The translations under genes were made by a program, and so were the position numbers. Positions 45,138 to 54,698 of a stretch of 64,000 bases of DNA are shown in pieces. Positions within the stretch are counted from its first letter, which is position 1. Each line of letters begins with the position of its first letter. The notes below the pieces were generated by a model. That model worked only from the letters and a program-made list of their open reading frames with translations. It had not been told where the DNA came from and made no database searches. The stretch is from Verrucomicrobiota bacterium. GTDB taxonomy: Bacteria > Verrucomicrobiota > Verrucomicrobiia > Chthoniobacterales > Terrimicrobiaceae. The DNA is taken from assembly GCA_017305195.1 (NCBI GenBank), contig JAFKMU010000043.1, positions 62,001 to 126,000 of the forward strand, in the 5' to 3' direction.

Positions 45138-46823
45138 ATGTCCACCAACCAGCCATCTCCGATCGAGAAGATCAAAAAGGAAAGCCACGGACTGCGTGGT
45201 ACGATCAAGGAGAGTTTGAACGACGCCTACACCGGCGCGGTGCGGGACCCGGATCAAGCCCTGGTCAAGTTTCACGGAATGTATCTCCAGGATGACCGCG
45301 ACCGCCGGGATGTCCGTGCGGCGAAGAAGCTCGACCGGCTTTATTCGTTCATGGTTCGTCTCCGCATCCCGGGGGGCTTCCTCACGCCGGAGCAGTGGGT
45401 GGAGGTCCACCATGTGGCGGGCCGTTATTCCACCGGCGTTATCAAGATCACCACGCGGCAGACGATCCAGCTCCACGGCATCCTGAAGAAGGACGTGAAG
45501 CCGACGCTGAAGGATTTCAGCCTCGTCGGCCTGGATTCCATCGCGGCCTGCGGCGACGTGAACCGCAACGTGATCGTCTCCGGCAACCCGGCCGAGTCTC
45601 CCCTGCACGAGCGCCTCTACGGTTACGCGAAGCTCATCAGCGAGCATCTCCTGCCCAAGACCCGCGCCTACCATGAGATCTGGCTCGATGAGGAACACCT
45701 GAATCCGCAGGACGAGGAGGACCCTCTTTATCAGGACCGCTATCTCCCGAGGAAATTCAAGATCGGCATCTCGGTGCCCCCGAACAATGACCCGGATGTC
45801 TTTGCCAACGATGCCGGATTGATCGCCATCGTCGAGAACGACGAACTGACGGGCTTCAACATCACGGTCGGCGGCGGACTCTCCGCGACGCATGGAAACC
45901 CGGAGACCTATCCGCGCGCGGCCACTGTCATCGGGTACGTGGATGTCCGCGACGGAAATGAGAAGCTCCTCGCCGCGCTGTACGAGATCGTGACGATCCA
46001 GCGCGACTTTGGCAACCGGAGCGACCGCAAGCTGGCCCGGCTCAAGTACACGCTGGACCGCATGGGCGTCGAGGAATTTAAGACCGAGCTGGCGCGGCGC
46101 TGCGGCTTTGCGCTGGAGCCGGCCCGGCCCTTCACGTTTACCTCCCGGGAGGATCGCTACGGCTGGCTCAAGGATCATCGCGGACTGTGGAACTTCACGG
46201 CGTTCGCAGAAAACGGCCGCGTTCTCGACGACTCCCAGCAGTCGCTCAAGGCAGCCTTGCTGGAGCTGACCGAAGCGAAGTTGTGCAACATCCAGTTTAC
46301 GGCCAACCAGGGCATCATCGTTGCCGCCGTGACTCCGAAAAACAAAAAGCGGGTTCACGAGATCCTCGAGAAGCATGGGGTCGTGGCGCATCTGGAGCGC
46401 AGCTCCGTGCTCCGCCGGAACAGCATCGCCTGCGTGGCGCTGCCCACCTGCCCTCTGGCTCTGGCCGAGGCCCAGCGCTACATGCCGGAGCTGATCGACA
46501 AGATCGACATCCTGATGGAGCGCCACGGCTTGCAGAATGAGAACATCATCACCCGCATGACCGGGTGCCCGAATGGATGCGGACGCTCCCGGCTTTCCGA
46601 GATCGGATTCGTCGGCACCGGGCCGGGGCACTACAATCTCTGCATCGGCGGAGACCACGTGGGAATCCGGCTCAACGAGGTCTATCGCGAGAATCTCGAT
46701 GAAACGGGGATCGTTTCCACACTCGATGAGCTGTTTGAGGGTTTTTCGAAAAATCGGAACCCCGGCGAGCATTTTGGGGATTTCGTGGTGCGCCGCGGTC
46801 TGGTGACTCCCTCGGCGGCGTAA
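45138..46823 (+). CDS. cysI: Sulfite reductase hemoprotein subunit
   Basis: A 561-residue siroheme and [4Fe-4S] protein that reduces sulfite to sulfide. The cluster ligands appear as CVALPTC and CPNGC (TGCPNGCGRSRLSEIGFVG); siroheme contacts include RLRIPGG and TTRQTIQLHG. Its length is that of CysI. A frame open from 45009 overlaps cysJ, but the ATG at 45138 is the family start. With cysJ it forms a two-gene operon. Confidence 0.94.
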   Translation: MSTNQPSPIEKIKKESHGLRGTIKESLNDAYTGAVRDPDQALVKFHGMYLQDDRDRRDVRAAKKLDRLYSFMVRLRIPGGFLTPEQWVEVHHVAGRYSTGVIKITTRQTIQLHGILKKDVKPTLKDFSLVGLDSIAACGDVNRNVIVSGNPAESPLHERLYGYAKLISEHLLPKTRAYHEIWLDEEHLNPQDEEDPLYQDRYLPRKFKIGISVPPNNDPDVFANDAGLIAIVENDELTGFNITVGGGLSATHGNPETYPRAATVIGYVDVRDGNEKLLAALYEIVTIQRDFGNRSDRKLARLKYTLDRMGVEEFKTELARRCGFALEPARPFTFTSREDRYGWLKDHRGLWNFTAFAENGRVLDDSQQSLKAALLELTEAKLCNIQFTANQGIIVAAVTPKNKKRVHEILEKHGVVAHLERSSVLRRNSIACVALPTCPLALAEAQRYMPELIDKIDILMERHGLQNENIITRMTGCPNGCGRSRLSEIGFVGTGPGHYNLCIGGDHVGIRLNEVYRENLDETGIVSTLDELFEGFSKNRNPGEHFGDFVVRRGLVTPSAA

Positions 46824-46936
46824 CGACTGGTCCGGTGGGGCGTTGGCGAACGGCCAGCCCCTTGCTCCGGCACGATATTTCGGGAGCGGTCTTCCGCGCT
46901 ATCGGGCTGCTGCTCGGGCGGGGAGGAAGACGCTGT

Positions 46937-48046
46937 CTACGGATTGGCACCCGGCGTCGGGGACGGCGTTTCGGCAGGCAGCGACTTCGCGCAGCGGAAA
47001 CCGATGTGGCTCGTGCCCGTATCGGGAGTCGAGCCGCGCCGGGCGGCGGGACGGTAGCTTTCGCAATAGCTGGGCGAGCAGAGAAAACTGCCGCCCTTGA
47101 TGACCCGGCGCTCGACGCCCGGAACATCAGCCGGGGAGGGATCGCCCGGCAGGAAGCGCTCGGGGTCTCCGGTGGCCGGTCCGCGCGGATCGCAGCACAC
47201 CATGGTCTTGCTGTTGCAGCGCTCGGCGAAGGCCGCGCCATGATAGATGTCGGAACACCAGTTCCAGACATTGCCCCCCATATCGAAAAGTCCGTAGCCA
47301 TTGGCCGGGAAGCTGCCCACGGGCGAGGTTCCTGTGAAACCATCGGCTGCCGTGTTGTGATAGGGAAAGTCCCCGGTCCAGCGATTCGTGTGGTATTTGC
47401 CATCGACGGTCTCCTCTTCGCCCCAGGCGTAGCGTGCGTCGGCGAGGCCGCCGCGAGCGGCATATTCCCACTCGGCCTCGGTCGGGAGGCGCTTCCCCGC
47501 CCATCGTGCGTAGGCGTTGGCATCCTCCCAGGCGATCTGGACGACGGGATGATTTTCCCGACCCTTGATCGAACTGGCCGGGCCCTCGGGATGCTGCCAA
47601 CTGGCTCCCGGGGTCCACACCCACCAGTTTGCCATGTTGTTCAGCGGGACGGGGCCGGACGTCTGCTGAAAAACCAGGGCCCCCGGCTGAAGCATTTCCT
47701 CCGGAGGTTTGGGCGTGCCAGGAGGGACCTGTTTTTTCAACTCCTCCCAGTCGACCGGCCGCTCGGCCACGGTTTTGTAGCCGGTGGCTTTGACGAACTT
47801 TGCAAACTCAGCATTCGTCACCGGATAAATGTCGATCAGGAACGGGGAGACCTTCACTCGGTGAGCCGGTTTTTCGTTGGGCTGCGCGTATGGAGCGTCG
47901 GAGCCCATGGTGAACTCTCCGCCGGGCAGCGCCACCATGCCAGGCTCGTTCGCGAGCAGGCCGGGGATCGCGTACAGAGCGGCCAGAGCGAGTGTAAGTG
48001 CAGGCAAAAGTCTGCGGTCGTGGGAAGATGGTGCGGAGCGATTCAC
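46937..48046 (-). CDS. Formylglycine-generating enzyme (SUMF1 family), exported
   Basis: A 369-residue protein with an N-terminal hydrophobic segment (LLPALTLALAALYAIPGLLA) and the FGE-sulfatase domain: MVALPGGEFTMGS, RLPTEAEWEYAARGG, WGEEE, GLFDMGGNVWNWCSD. The ending GGSFLCSPSYCESYRPAARR keeps both cysteines of the copper active site (C323 and C328, five apart as in human C336/C341). Many bacterial SUMF1 proteins lack them, so this one may truly oxidise sulfatase Cys to formylglycine. No sulfatase is in the window. RhaT lies upstream on the same strand. Confidence 0.87.
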   Translation of the reverse strand: MNRSAPSSHDRRLLPALTLALAALYAIPGLLANEPGMVALPGGEFTMGSDAPYAQPNEKPAHRVKVSPFLIDIYPVTNAEFAKFVKATGYKTVAERPVDWEELKKQVPPGTPKPPEEMLQPGALVFQQTSGPVPLNNMANWWVWTPGASWQHPEGPASSIKGRENHPVVQIAWEDANAYARWAGKRLPTEAEWEYAARGGLADARYAWGEEETVDGKYHTNRWTGDFPYHNTAADGFTGTSPVGSFPANGYGLFDMGGNVWNWCSDIYHGAAFAERCNSKTMVCCDPRGPATGDPERFLPGDPSPADVPGVERRVIKGGSFLCSPSYCESYRPAARRGSTPDTGTSHIGFRCAKSLPAETPSPTPGANP

Positions 48047-48165
48047 GGATTGCGGAATGGCGGCTGGCGGAAGGACCGTAGCATATCACCGGGTCCGCCC
48101 ATGGTATCAGGAAAAGTTGACCGGCGGGAAGTTTGCCAGGCCGGAAATGGGAAGCGAGATCCGCG

Positions 48166-49341
48166 TCAGTGCGGCGAGGCTGCGCCGAGGAAATTTCCGT
48201 AGCCGACGATCACGGTCGATCCGACAAGGGCAAGGAGTCCGAGCGCGATGAGGAGATGGGTGCGGCGGCTTGTGCCCCGCCACTCATGCAGGACGATGCC
48301 CCACAGCGTGCTGAAAATGATGATGCTCGCCATGTGCAGGGTCCAGCTTGAGAACTCGTACTGTCCCATTTTCGTCTGTCCCATGCTGTAGAAGAAGAAC
48401 TGCAGGTACCAGGTAATACCGGCGGCGGCGGAAAGAAGATAGTTCCGGAGCAGCGGAGCCGGTCCGGGCTGCGACGGAGCCGGGGCCATGCGGGAGGAGA
48501 CGGCTTCCTCCTCGATCGCGGCGGAGAGGATGACTCCCTCGGCCGCGCTGACCTCGCTGACAGCCGAGGATCGGAGGTTGAGGTATTCGTGTCCCGAGCG
48601 GTTTTTGAGATTCAGGATGAGGCACCAGAGGAAGTTGGTGGTAAAGCCGCCCCAGAGCACCACGACGAGGATGGGGAGATTTTGCCAGAGGTCGCTCCCT
48701 CCATGCTGGAGCAGGGAGGCGCGGGCGATCTCTCCGATCGGCTTGCCCATGGCCAGGCCAAAGGCAAAGCAGGAGCTCATGATGCCGGAAAAGGTGGCGA
48801 CGATCATGCCCTTGGCGAAGTTGAATTCCTTGACGGTGGCGGCCTTTTCCTCGGCGGAAAGTTCGCGCTCTTTCGACATCCCGGCCATGCCGCTGATGCC
48901 GATGCCGACCAGGCAGGCCAGCACCCCGAGAATGACCATTCGCCCCGAGGAGGACCCGATGATCGAGCCCATCTGGCCTTCGAAGAGCGGGGGAATCAGC
49001 GTGCCGAATGCGGCGCAAAAACCCAGCGCCACCGCCATCCCGAGCGCGATGCCCAGATAACGCATCGTCAGGCCAAAAGTGAGGCCGCCAACGCCCCACA
49101 TCACGCCGAAAAGATAGGAGCCCAGAATCGCGCCGGGGGGCGAGGAGGCGAGGACGTGCCATAGCTGCGGCACCAGGAGGCCGGCGAGAGCCAATGGAGC
49201 AATGATCCAGCTAAAGACTCCGCCCACCAGCCAGTACGTCTCCCAGGACCAGCGGCGAACTCCCCGGTATGGAATATAGAAACTCGCTGAGGCGAGGCCG
49301 CCCAGCCAATGGTAAAAGACCCCGAGGAGTGGATTGCTCAT
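48166..49341 (-). CDS. rhaT: L-rhamnose/proton symporter
   Basis: A 391-residue membrane protein with about ten helices and the RhaT-specific start FYHWLGGLASASFYIPYRGV followed by WSWETYWLVGG. The later segment TWYLQFFFYSMGQTKMGQYE also matches. An acidic loop (residues about 265-285) makes it longer than the 344-residue E. coli form. It imports rhamnose at the inner membrane, which fits the GH106 rhamnosidase 6 kb away. Confidence 0.92.
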   Translation of the reverse strand: MSNPLLGVFYHWLGGLASASFYIPYRGVRRWSWETYWLVGGVFSWIIAPLALAGLLVPQLWHVLASSPPGAILGSYLFGVMWGVGGLTFGLTMRYLGIALGMAVALGFCAAFGTLIPPLFEGQMGSIIGSSSGRMVILGVLACLVGIGISGMAGMSKERELSAEEKAATVKEFNFAKGMIVATFSGIMSSCFAFGLAMGKPIGEIARASLLQHGGSDLWQNLPILVVVLWGGFTTNFLWCLILNLKNRSGHEYLNLRSSAVSEVSAAEGVILSAAIEEEAVSSRMAPAPSQPGPAPLLRNYLLSAAAGITWYLQFFFYSMGQTKMGQYEFSSWTLHMASIIIFSTLWGIVLHEWRGTSRRTHLLIALGLLALVGSTVIVGYGNFLGAASPH

Positions 49342-49383
49342 GCGAGAGATACAGAATCCGCGCGGTAGGCCGAAAAAGGGGGA

Positions 49384-49929
49384 TTATTCGATTTTCAGGC
49401 TGAAATCATCGAACTCAGCCTCTCCCTTGGCTCCCGACCACGAACGAATCCAGATGCCGATGTGGGTGGCTTCCTCGGGCGAGGTGAATTCCACCTTGTA
49501 GGGCGTCCATTCCGGGGATTTTTTAACGACGATCACCACGGGAGGGCTGTTTTTTTCATTGAGAATGGGGCGCTTGTTTCCCCCGTAGGGGACCAACATG
49601 ACGACACCGAGGCCGTTGCTCGTGGCGCGAGCCCAGAATTCCAGCGTCACCTTTTGCCCGGGGACGACCTCAAGCCGTTCGGATTCGAGCCGTGCTCCCG
49701 GGCCGGATACATGAAGGCCAAGATTGCCCGAGTGCGCAGCCGCTTGTGTGAGGGAAGACACGGGCTGCTTCTCCTGTACTTTCCATTCCTGAAAGTCCGT
49801 TTCGAACCCCGGGTTGGTCAATTGACCCGCGTGAAGTATCGCGAATGGTAACATGACCAGAAGAGCAGGGAGAATAGGAGCGTGCATTTGGGGAGGAAGT
49901 TCGGCGGACCGTTTGATCGTTGGTTTCAT
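49384..49929 (-). CDS. Small secreted carbohydrate-binding-module protein
   Basis: A 181-residue protein consisting of a signal peptide (PILPALLVMLPFAILHAG) and a single jelly-roll domain: LTNPGFETDFQEWKV, AHSGNLGLHVSG, ITLEFWARAT-like sequence at about 90-100 and a final EFDDFSLKIE. This is the CBM4/9/CBM22-type fold, usually attached to a glycosidase but alone here. The ATG at 49929 follows GGAAGGAT, a good ribosome site. It lies 42 bp before rhaT on the same strand, a likely operon. Confidence 0.75.
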   Translation of the reverse strand: MKPTIKRSAELPPQMHAPILPALLVMLPFAILHAGQLTNPGFETDFQEWKVQEKQPVSSLTQAAAHSGNLGLHVSGPGARLESERLEVVPGQKVTLEFWARATSNGLGVVMLVPYGGNKRPILNEKNSPPVVIVVKKSPEWTPYKVEFTSPEEATHIGIWIRSWSGAKGEAEFDDFSLKIE

Positions 49930-49967
49930 ATTATCCTTCCCGTTCGTGCGCGATCAATGACGGCGGA

Positions 49968-50034
49968 GTTCGTTTTGTAGAATTTTTTACCCATCCCGCG
50001 GAAAGGCGGGGGAGGCGGAGTGGGAATTCTACGG
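49968..50034. promoter_or_regulatory. Paired GTAGAATT boxes in the CBM/GH3 divergent region
   Basis: GTTCGTTTTGTAGAATTTT (49968-49986) faces the GH3 gene. AATTCTAC (50025-50032, the inverse of GTAGAATT) faces the carbohydrate-binding gene. They form a perfect 8-bp inverted repeat 40 bp apart. The first box matches 18 of 19 bases at 62148-62166. TAGAAT could be a -10 element, but no consistent -35 is found. Confidence 0.5.
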
Positions 50035-50136
50035 TGCGAATTTTTGAGCCGTTCCGGGAAGTTTTGTTTTCTGGCACGCTGGGGGAAGAAGTTGCGCGGA
50101 ACGTCGCGCGGCCGTGCCTGACACCTGCTTTGCCCG

Positions 50137-52305
50137 ATGTTGATACCCTATCGTAATCCCTCCATCCCGATCGAATCACGAGTCGAGGATTTGCTATCCC
50201 GAATGACCATCGAGGAAAAGATCGGGCAGATGATGATGCCGTCCGGCCGGGGCGATTTCGCGGCGACCATCCGCGAGCGGACGCCCGGGGCGATGCTAAA
50301 CATCCTGGAAAATGCCGGGAGCGCGGTGAAGCTTTCGCTGCAGACGAGGCTGGGGATTCCGCTCCTGATCGCTGAAGACTGCATCCACGGGCATTCCTTC
50401 TGGCGGGACGCGACGATCTTTCCTTCGCAACTGGCGATGGCATGTTCATGGAATCCCGGGCTGATCGGCAGCGTGGCGCGGGCGGCGGGACGGGAGATCG
50501 CAGCCACGGGGGTTCACTGGACATTTTCACCCGTGCTTTGCCTGACCCGGGATCTGCGCTGGGGCCGGGTGGGGGAAACTTTTGGCGAGGACCCGCATCT
50601 GGATGGCGAACTCGCCGCGGCGATGATCCGCGGTTACCATGGCGCGGGGCTGGACGATCCCGAAAGCGTGCTGGCCAACGCCAAGCACTTCGCGGGATAT
50701 TCCGAGACACAGGGAGGGAGGGACTCGTCCGAGGCCGATCTGTCGCGGCGCAAGCTCCGCTCGTATTTTCTACCGCCCTTTCATGAGGCGGTGCGGTCGG
50801 GCTGCCTGACGATGATGAGCGGTTACCAGGCGATCGAGGGTGTGCCCTGCGTTGCCAATCGCTGGCTTTTGCGCGAGGTGCTCAAGGAGGAGTGGGGCTT
50901 TACCGGGATCACCGTGACAGACTGGGATACGGTCGGGGCGATGGTGACGACGCAGAAGACCTGCGCGGATTACGAGACAGCCTCGGCTCTGGCTGTGAAG
51001 GCGGGCAACGACATGATCATGTCGACCCCTGAATTTTACGATGGAGCGGTCAATGCACTGCGACGAGGGCTGCTGACCGAAGCCGAGGTCGATGATGCCT
51101 GCCGGCGCATCCTGCGGCTGAAGTTTTCCATGGGCCTCTTTGAAAATCCGCGTCTGCCCGATGCCGCGCGGCAGCGAGAGGTCATCGCGTGCCGGGATCA
51201 CCGGGAGAAAAACCTGGAGATCGCACGCCAGTCCGTCGTGTTGCTGCAAAATGACGGCATCCTGCCATTGCGGGAGGACGGGGTGCTGCGGCTGGCGGTG
51301 ATCGGGCCCAATGCCGACGACGACATGGCGCAATTGGGGGACTGGACGCTCGGGTGCCCGCTGCACGGGGACGCCACGAAGCACTCCCGATCCTGTACGC
51401 AGACCATTCTGGATGGGCTGCGCCGGGAGTCTCCGGCGACGTGCCGGATCGAGTATGCGAGGGGGTGTGCGGTTGATGATGCAGGCCGGGACGGTATCGC
51501 GGCGGCGGCGGCGCTGGCCGCGAGGAACGATGTCGCGGTCGTCGTGGTCGGTGATGTGCTCGGTTATGTCGGAGAGAGGCACTCCACCGCGACGCTGGAG
51601 CTGCAGGGCGGCCAGATCGAGATGTTGGAGCGGTTGCGGGATACGGGCATCCCGCTCGTCGTCGTGCTGGTCAACAGCAAGCCCCTGGTGCTGCCCGAAT
51701 CAATCCGGGAAGCCGCCGCGGTGGTTGAGGCTTTCAATCCGGGAATGGAGGGCGGTACGGCGGTGGCCGAGATCCTGTGGGGAAAAGTCAATCCCTCGGG
51801 CAAGCTCTGCGTGTCGTTCCCGCGCCATGTCGGCCAGCAGCCTGCGTTTTACAGCCAGGTGAGAGGGCAGCATGGTGACAGGTATGCCGACCTCAGCCAG
51901 GAGCCTCTTTTTCCGTTCGGCCACGGGCTGAGTTATACGACATTCCGCTATGCCAATCTCAGCGTGAGCAATTCGCAGATGACGCCGGACAGCGTGGTGC
52001 AAGTGCGCGTGGACGTGACGAATACCGGCGGCAAGGCAGGCGCCGAAGTGGTGCAGGCCTATGTCTCCGACGAGGTGACCTCCGTTACCTGGGTGGCCAA
52101 GGAATTGAAGGCATTCCAGAGAGTGCATCTGGAACCGGGCGAAACCCGCCCCGTAGAGTTTTGTCTGCCTTTTGAGGCCTTCTCGCTGGTCGATGCGGAA
52201 GGGCGGCGTGTCGTCGAAAGAGGCCGGTTTCAGGTGCTGGTGGGCGGGACTTCGCGCTCGGCGGATCTGCTGCGCGCGGACTGCGTCTTCCCGGTCGAGA
52301 ACTGA
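50137..52305 (+). CDS. Glycoside hydrolase family 3 (beta-glucosidase/xylosidase type)
   Basis: A 722-residue enzyme without a signal peptide, so probably cytoplasmic. It has the GH3 barrel (SPVLCLTRDLRWGRVGETFG, AKHFAGYSETQGG), the nucleophile Asp in GFTGITVTDWDTVG, the second sandwich domain (RQSVVLLQNDGILPL, VGDVLGYVGERHS with the likely acid/base Glu) and a C-terminal fibronectin-III-like domain (FGHGLSYTTF, VTNTGGKAGAEVVQAYVSD). Sugar specificity is not readable. It is divergent from the carbohydrate-binding gene. Confidence 0.93.
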   Translation: MLIPYRNPSIPIESRVEDLLSRMTIEEKIGQMMMPSGRGDFAATIRERTPGAMLNILENAGSAVKLSLQTRLGIPLLIAEDCIHGHSFWRDATIFPSQLAMACSWNPGLIGSVARAAGREIAATGVHWTFSPVLCLTRDLRWGRVGETFGEDPHLDGELAAAMIRGYHGAGLDDPESVLANAKHFAGYSETQGGRDSSEADLSRRKLRSYFLPPFHEAVRSGCLTMMSGYQAIEGVPCVANRWLLREVLKEEWGFTGITVTDWDTVGAMVTTQKTCADYETASALAVKAGNDMIMSTPEFYDGAVNALRRGLLTEAEVDDACRRILRLKFSMGLFENPRLPDAARQREVIACRDHREKNLEIARQSVVLLQNDGILPLREDGVLRLAVIGPNADDDMAQLGDWTLGCPLHGDATKHSRSCTQTILDGLRRESPATCRIEYARGCAVDDAGRDGIAAAAALAARNDVAVVVVGDVLGYVGERHSTATLELQGGQIEMLERLRDTGIPLVVVLVNSKPLVLPESIREAAAVVEAFNPGMEGGTAVAEILWGKVNPSGKLCVSFPRHVGQQPAFYSQVRGQHGDRYADLSQEPLFPFGHGLSYTTFRYANLSVSNSQMTPDSVVQVRVDVTNTGGKAGAEVVQAYVSDEVTSVTWVAKELKAFQRVHLEPGETRPVEFCLPFEAFSLVDAEGRRVVERGRFQVLVGGTSRSADLLRADCVFPVEN

Positions 52306-52325
52306 TCGTGAGGAGAAGAGAAAGA

Positions 52326-52337
52326 TTCGACAGTGAG
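52326..52337 (+). promoter_or_regulatory. TTCGACAGTGAG element before the hydroxyacid dehydrogenase
   Basis: In the 99-bp gap before the gene at 52405, TTCGACAGTGAG matches TTCAACAGTGAG at 54556-54567, just upstream of the lacI-type gene, at 11 of 12 positions. It could be an operator shared by the two. The shorter ACAGTGAG also occurs in coding DNA, so this is weak. Confidence 0.25.
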
Positions 52338-52404
52338 AACAAATGCATCTTGGCGATTCGTTTACCCCTGCCGGGGCGTGAACTAATCTAGGGCTGGTCT
52401 TTAC

Positions 52405-53454
52405 ATGAACACGCTGGAGCTTTCGGAAACATGTCGGGCGGACAAGTCCTCCACCGAGCACGTGGTATTCGTTTTGACCCCTTATGAGAGGGAACTCTTT
52501 CTTCCCGGGTGGAAGCCGGGTCCGGAGCTGGCCGCCCGCCAGAGCATCGTTGATGTCTCTCTCCGCCCCCGCCAGGAGTGGCTGAAGCTGCTGAGAGACC
52601 TGGACCCCTCGGTGCTGGTGACAGCGTGGAGCTGCCCCACGCTGCCGATGGAATGGCTGGATGACAGCTCGCTGCGCTACCTGTGCAGCATCACGGGATC
52701 GGTCAAGCCGCGCGTGCCCCGCGTGTTCCTCGAGAAGGGCCTGCTGATCAGCAATTGGGGCGCACTGATCAGCCATACCGTGGCTGAGCACGCGCTGCTG
52801 CTGGTGCTGGCCTCGCTGCGAGGGATACAGGGCTGGTCGTCCGTGATGCGGGAACCTCGCAACATGCTCGAGATGATGCGAAATCTGAAGACGCGGCGCT
52901 TGCGCGGGGCTCGCGTGGGCATTCATGGATTTGGGGCGATCGCGCGAGAGCTGGTTATGATGTTGAAACCGCATCAGGTCGACCTGTCGGCCTACTCGGC
53001 TGGCGTGCCTCGCGCCCTCTATGATGAATACTCGGTCAGGGCGTGTGCTTCACTGGAAGAGCTCTTTGCGGAAACCGAAATCTTGATCGAGTGCGAGAGC
53101 CTGAACGAAGGCACGATGGGAAGCGTCACCCGCGACATCCTGGAGTTGCTCGCCGACGATGCCGTGTTTGTGAATGTGGGGCGCGGCCGGGTGGTGGATG
53201 AAAACGCCCTGGTCGATCTGGCTGGCGCGGGGCGGCTGAGAGTGGCGCTGGATGTCTATCATAGCGAACCGTTGCCGCAGGACTCGCTGCTTTTCGATAC
53301 GCCGAGCATCCTGCTCTCTCCGCATGTCGCGGGCCCGACCTCGGATACCTATCCACTATGCGGCCGGCAGGCCCTGGAGAATGTCGACAGGTTTCTCCAT
53401 GGTGAAATGCCATCGCATATCGTCACTTTGGAGTCTTACGACCGCGCGACGTAA
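52405..53454 (+). CDS. D-2-hydroxyacid dehydrogenase family protein
   Basis: A 349-residue NAD-dependent dehydrogenase. The N-domain has SVLVTAWSCPTLPMEWL; the NAD domain starts ARVGIHGFGAIARELVMML, where the third Gly of GxGxxG is replaced by Ala. Catalytic Arg (VGRGRVVDE), Glu (DVYHSEPLP) and His (LSPHVAGPT) are in place. The substrate is unknown; the setting suggests a sugar-derived acid. It is convergent with, and overlaps by 32 bp, the LacI-family gene. Confidence 0.85.
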   Translation: MNTLELSETCRADKSSTEHVVFVLTPYERELFLPGWKPGPELAARQSIVDVSLRPRQEWLKLLRDLDPSVLVTAWSCPTLPMEWLDDSSLRYLCSITGSVKPRVPRVFLEKGLLISNWGALISHTVAEHALLLVLASLRGIQGWSSVMREPRNMLEMMRNLKTRRLRGARVGIHGFGAIARELVMMLKPHQVDLSAYSAGVPRALYDEYSVRACASLEELFAETEILIECESLNEGTMGSVTRDILELLADDAVFVNVGRGRVVDENALVDLAGAGRLRVALDVYHSEPLPQDSLLFDTPSILLSPHVAGPTSDTYPLCGRQALENVDRFLHGEMPSHIVTLESYDRAT

Positions 53455-54544
53455 CGGGCTTCGGCTTCGCCGCCCGGCCCGGTTTTCCGCCCTCGGCGAC
53501 CGCTCTGACAGGTTCCTGCCGCTGCAGGGTTTTGCCGGCCTGCCAGACGCCCTCGACCAGCACGCGCACCGGCGTCTCGGGGAGGCCGGTTTCCCTGCGA
53601 TGGATCATGTCGACGACCATGTCGACGGCCTTGCGCCCGATCAGGCGGCCGTTTTGATGGACGCCGGAGAGGTAATGATCGTTGGAGTCGAGGAACGGGC
53701 AGGCGAACCCGATATCGTGGGGAATGTTGTATCCGATCGACCGCAGACGATGCGCGGTGGTGTGGAAGGAGATGACCACATCGGGCCGGTATTCTTTCAT
53801 CCAGGCTTTCAGGTGCCGGGTTTCCTCCTCCTCCCAAACCTCCCACAGGATGGGAATGCGCGGCAAATCCGGACGCCGCGCATGGAGAAGCAGCAGGCTG
53901 CTTTGCCAGGCGTTTTCGACCTTGTCATCCCATTCCCGGGGAATCACGAGGCCGATGCGGCCATAGCCCAGCTCGAGCACCTTTTTGAGCTGCAAGGTCA
54001 TGGTGTGCACGTGGTGATTGGACACCAGGTCCAGCACAGCGGGCTGCATGGTGTAGCCAAAGGCCACGGCTGAGAGTTCCTCGTAGCGAAGATCCAGGTA
54101 GGTATTGGCCAGGTGCTGGGGCGCAAGCAGCGCCCCCTGGATATTGCGTGCGCGCAGGATGCGATGGAGCTTTTCCACGCTCATCCCCGGCTCCTTGAGC
54201 CAGAACTCCTCCACCATGTAACCCCGCTCCTGGGCCCGCTCGGTCGCTCCGGCGTAGTATTGGCTGAACTCTCCGTTGCTGTAGAGCTGCTCGGGGCTGG
54301 GCCAGTTGTGAATCCAGGCGATCGTCGCCTGATAGTGGGCGGGGCGGCAGGATTTGCGGTAGGCATTCAGGGCGGCCAGCATCGGGTCGGGCCGATAGCC
54401 CATGGATTCCGCGATCTTGAGCACTTTCTCCCGGGTCGATGCCTTAAGCCTCGGGCTTTGCCTCAGCGCCAGGCTTACCGTGGTGAAGTGCAGCCCGGCC
54501 TTTTCAGCAATGTCGCGAACCGTGACCCGGGGTAAGGAAGGCAT
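53423..54544 (-). CDS. LacI-family transcription regulator
   Basis: A 373-residue regulator with an N-terminal helix-turn-helix (VTVRDIAEKAGLHFTTVSLA and the hinge region MGYRPDPMLAALNAYR) and a periplasmic-binding-protein-like sensor domain (ARNIQGALLAPQHLANTYLD, YGRIGLVIPREWDDKVENAW, DIGFACPFLDSNDHYLSGVH). A basic tail of about 40 residues follows. Its neighbours (GH106, GH3, RhaT) suggest that it responds to a plant-type sugar, perhaps rhamnose-containing. It has a GTAGAAT box about 66 bp upstream. Confidence 0.9.
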   Translation of the reverse strand: MPSLPRVTVRDIAEKAGLHFTTVSLALRQSPRLKASTREKVLKIAESMGYRPDPMLAALNAYRKSCRPAHYQATIAWIHNWPSPEQLYSNGEFSQYYAGATERAQERGYMVEEFWLKEPGMSVEKLHRILRARNIQGALLAPQHLANTYLDLRYEELSAVAFGYTMQPAVLDLVSNHHVHTMTLQLKKVLELGYGRIGLVIPREWDDKVENAWQSSLLLLHARRPDLPRIPILWEVWEEEETRHLKAWMKEYRPDVVISFHTTAHRLRSIGYNIPHDIGFACPFLDSNDHYLSGVHQNGRLIGRKAVDMVVDMIHRRETGLPETPVRVLVEGVWQAGKTLQRQEPVRAVAEGGKPGRAAKPKPVTSRGRKTPK

Positions 54545-54555
54545 AAGGTACGAAG

Positions 54556-54618
54556 TTCAACAGTGAGCTAAATAATGCAAGGAAATCCGCGTCCGGCTCC
54601 TGAGGAAGTATTCTACAA
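54556..54618 (-). promoter_or_regulatory. Upstream region of the LacI-family gene with two shared motifs
   Basis: TTCAACAGTGAG (54556-54567) recurs before the hydroxyacid dehydrogenase, and ATTCTACAA (54610-54618, reading TTGTAGAAT toward lacI) recurs at 49975 and 62155. The gap 54545-54698 holds no gene. Confidence 0.35.
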
Positions 54619-54698
54619 TGACGCATCCCGGAGCCGCTGCGGTGGTACGGGAGGGCGTATGCGGGCGGGGATGGCGGCTGGTGCTGGCGCTCATGGCA

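Noticed and set aside
45111..46772. 553-codon open frame on the minus strand
   Set aside because: Antisense to cysI, which has all of its cluster ligands.
46824..46936. Hairpin between cysI and the convergent FGE gene as a terminator
   Set aside because: The stem around 46840-46865 is bulged and has no T-run on either strand, so it is not supported.
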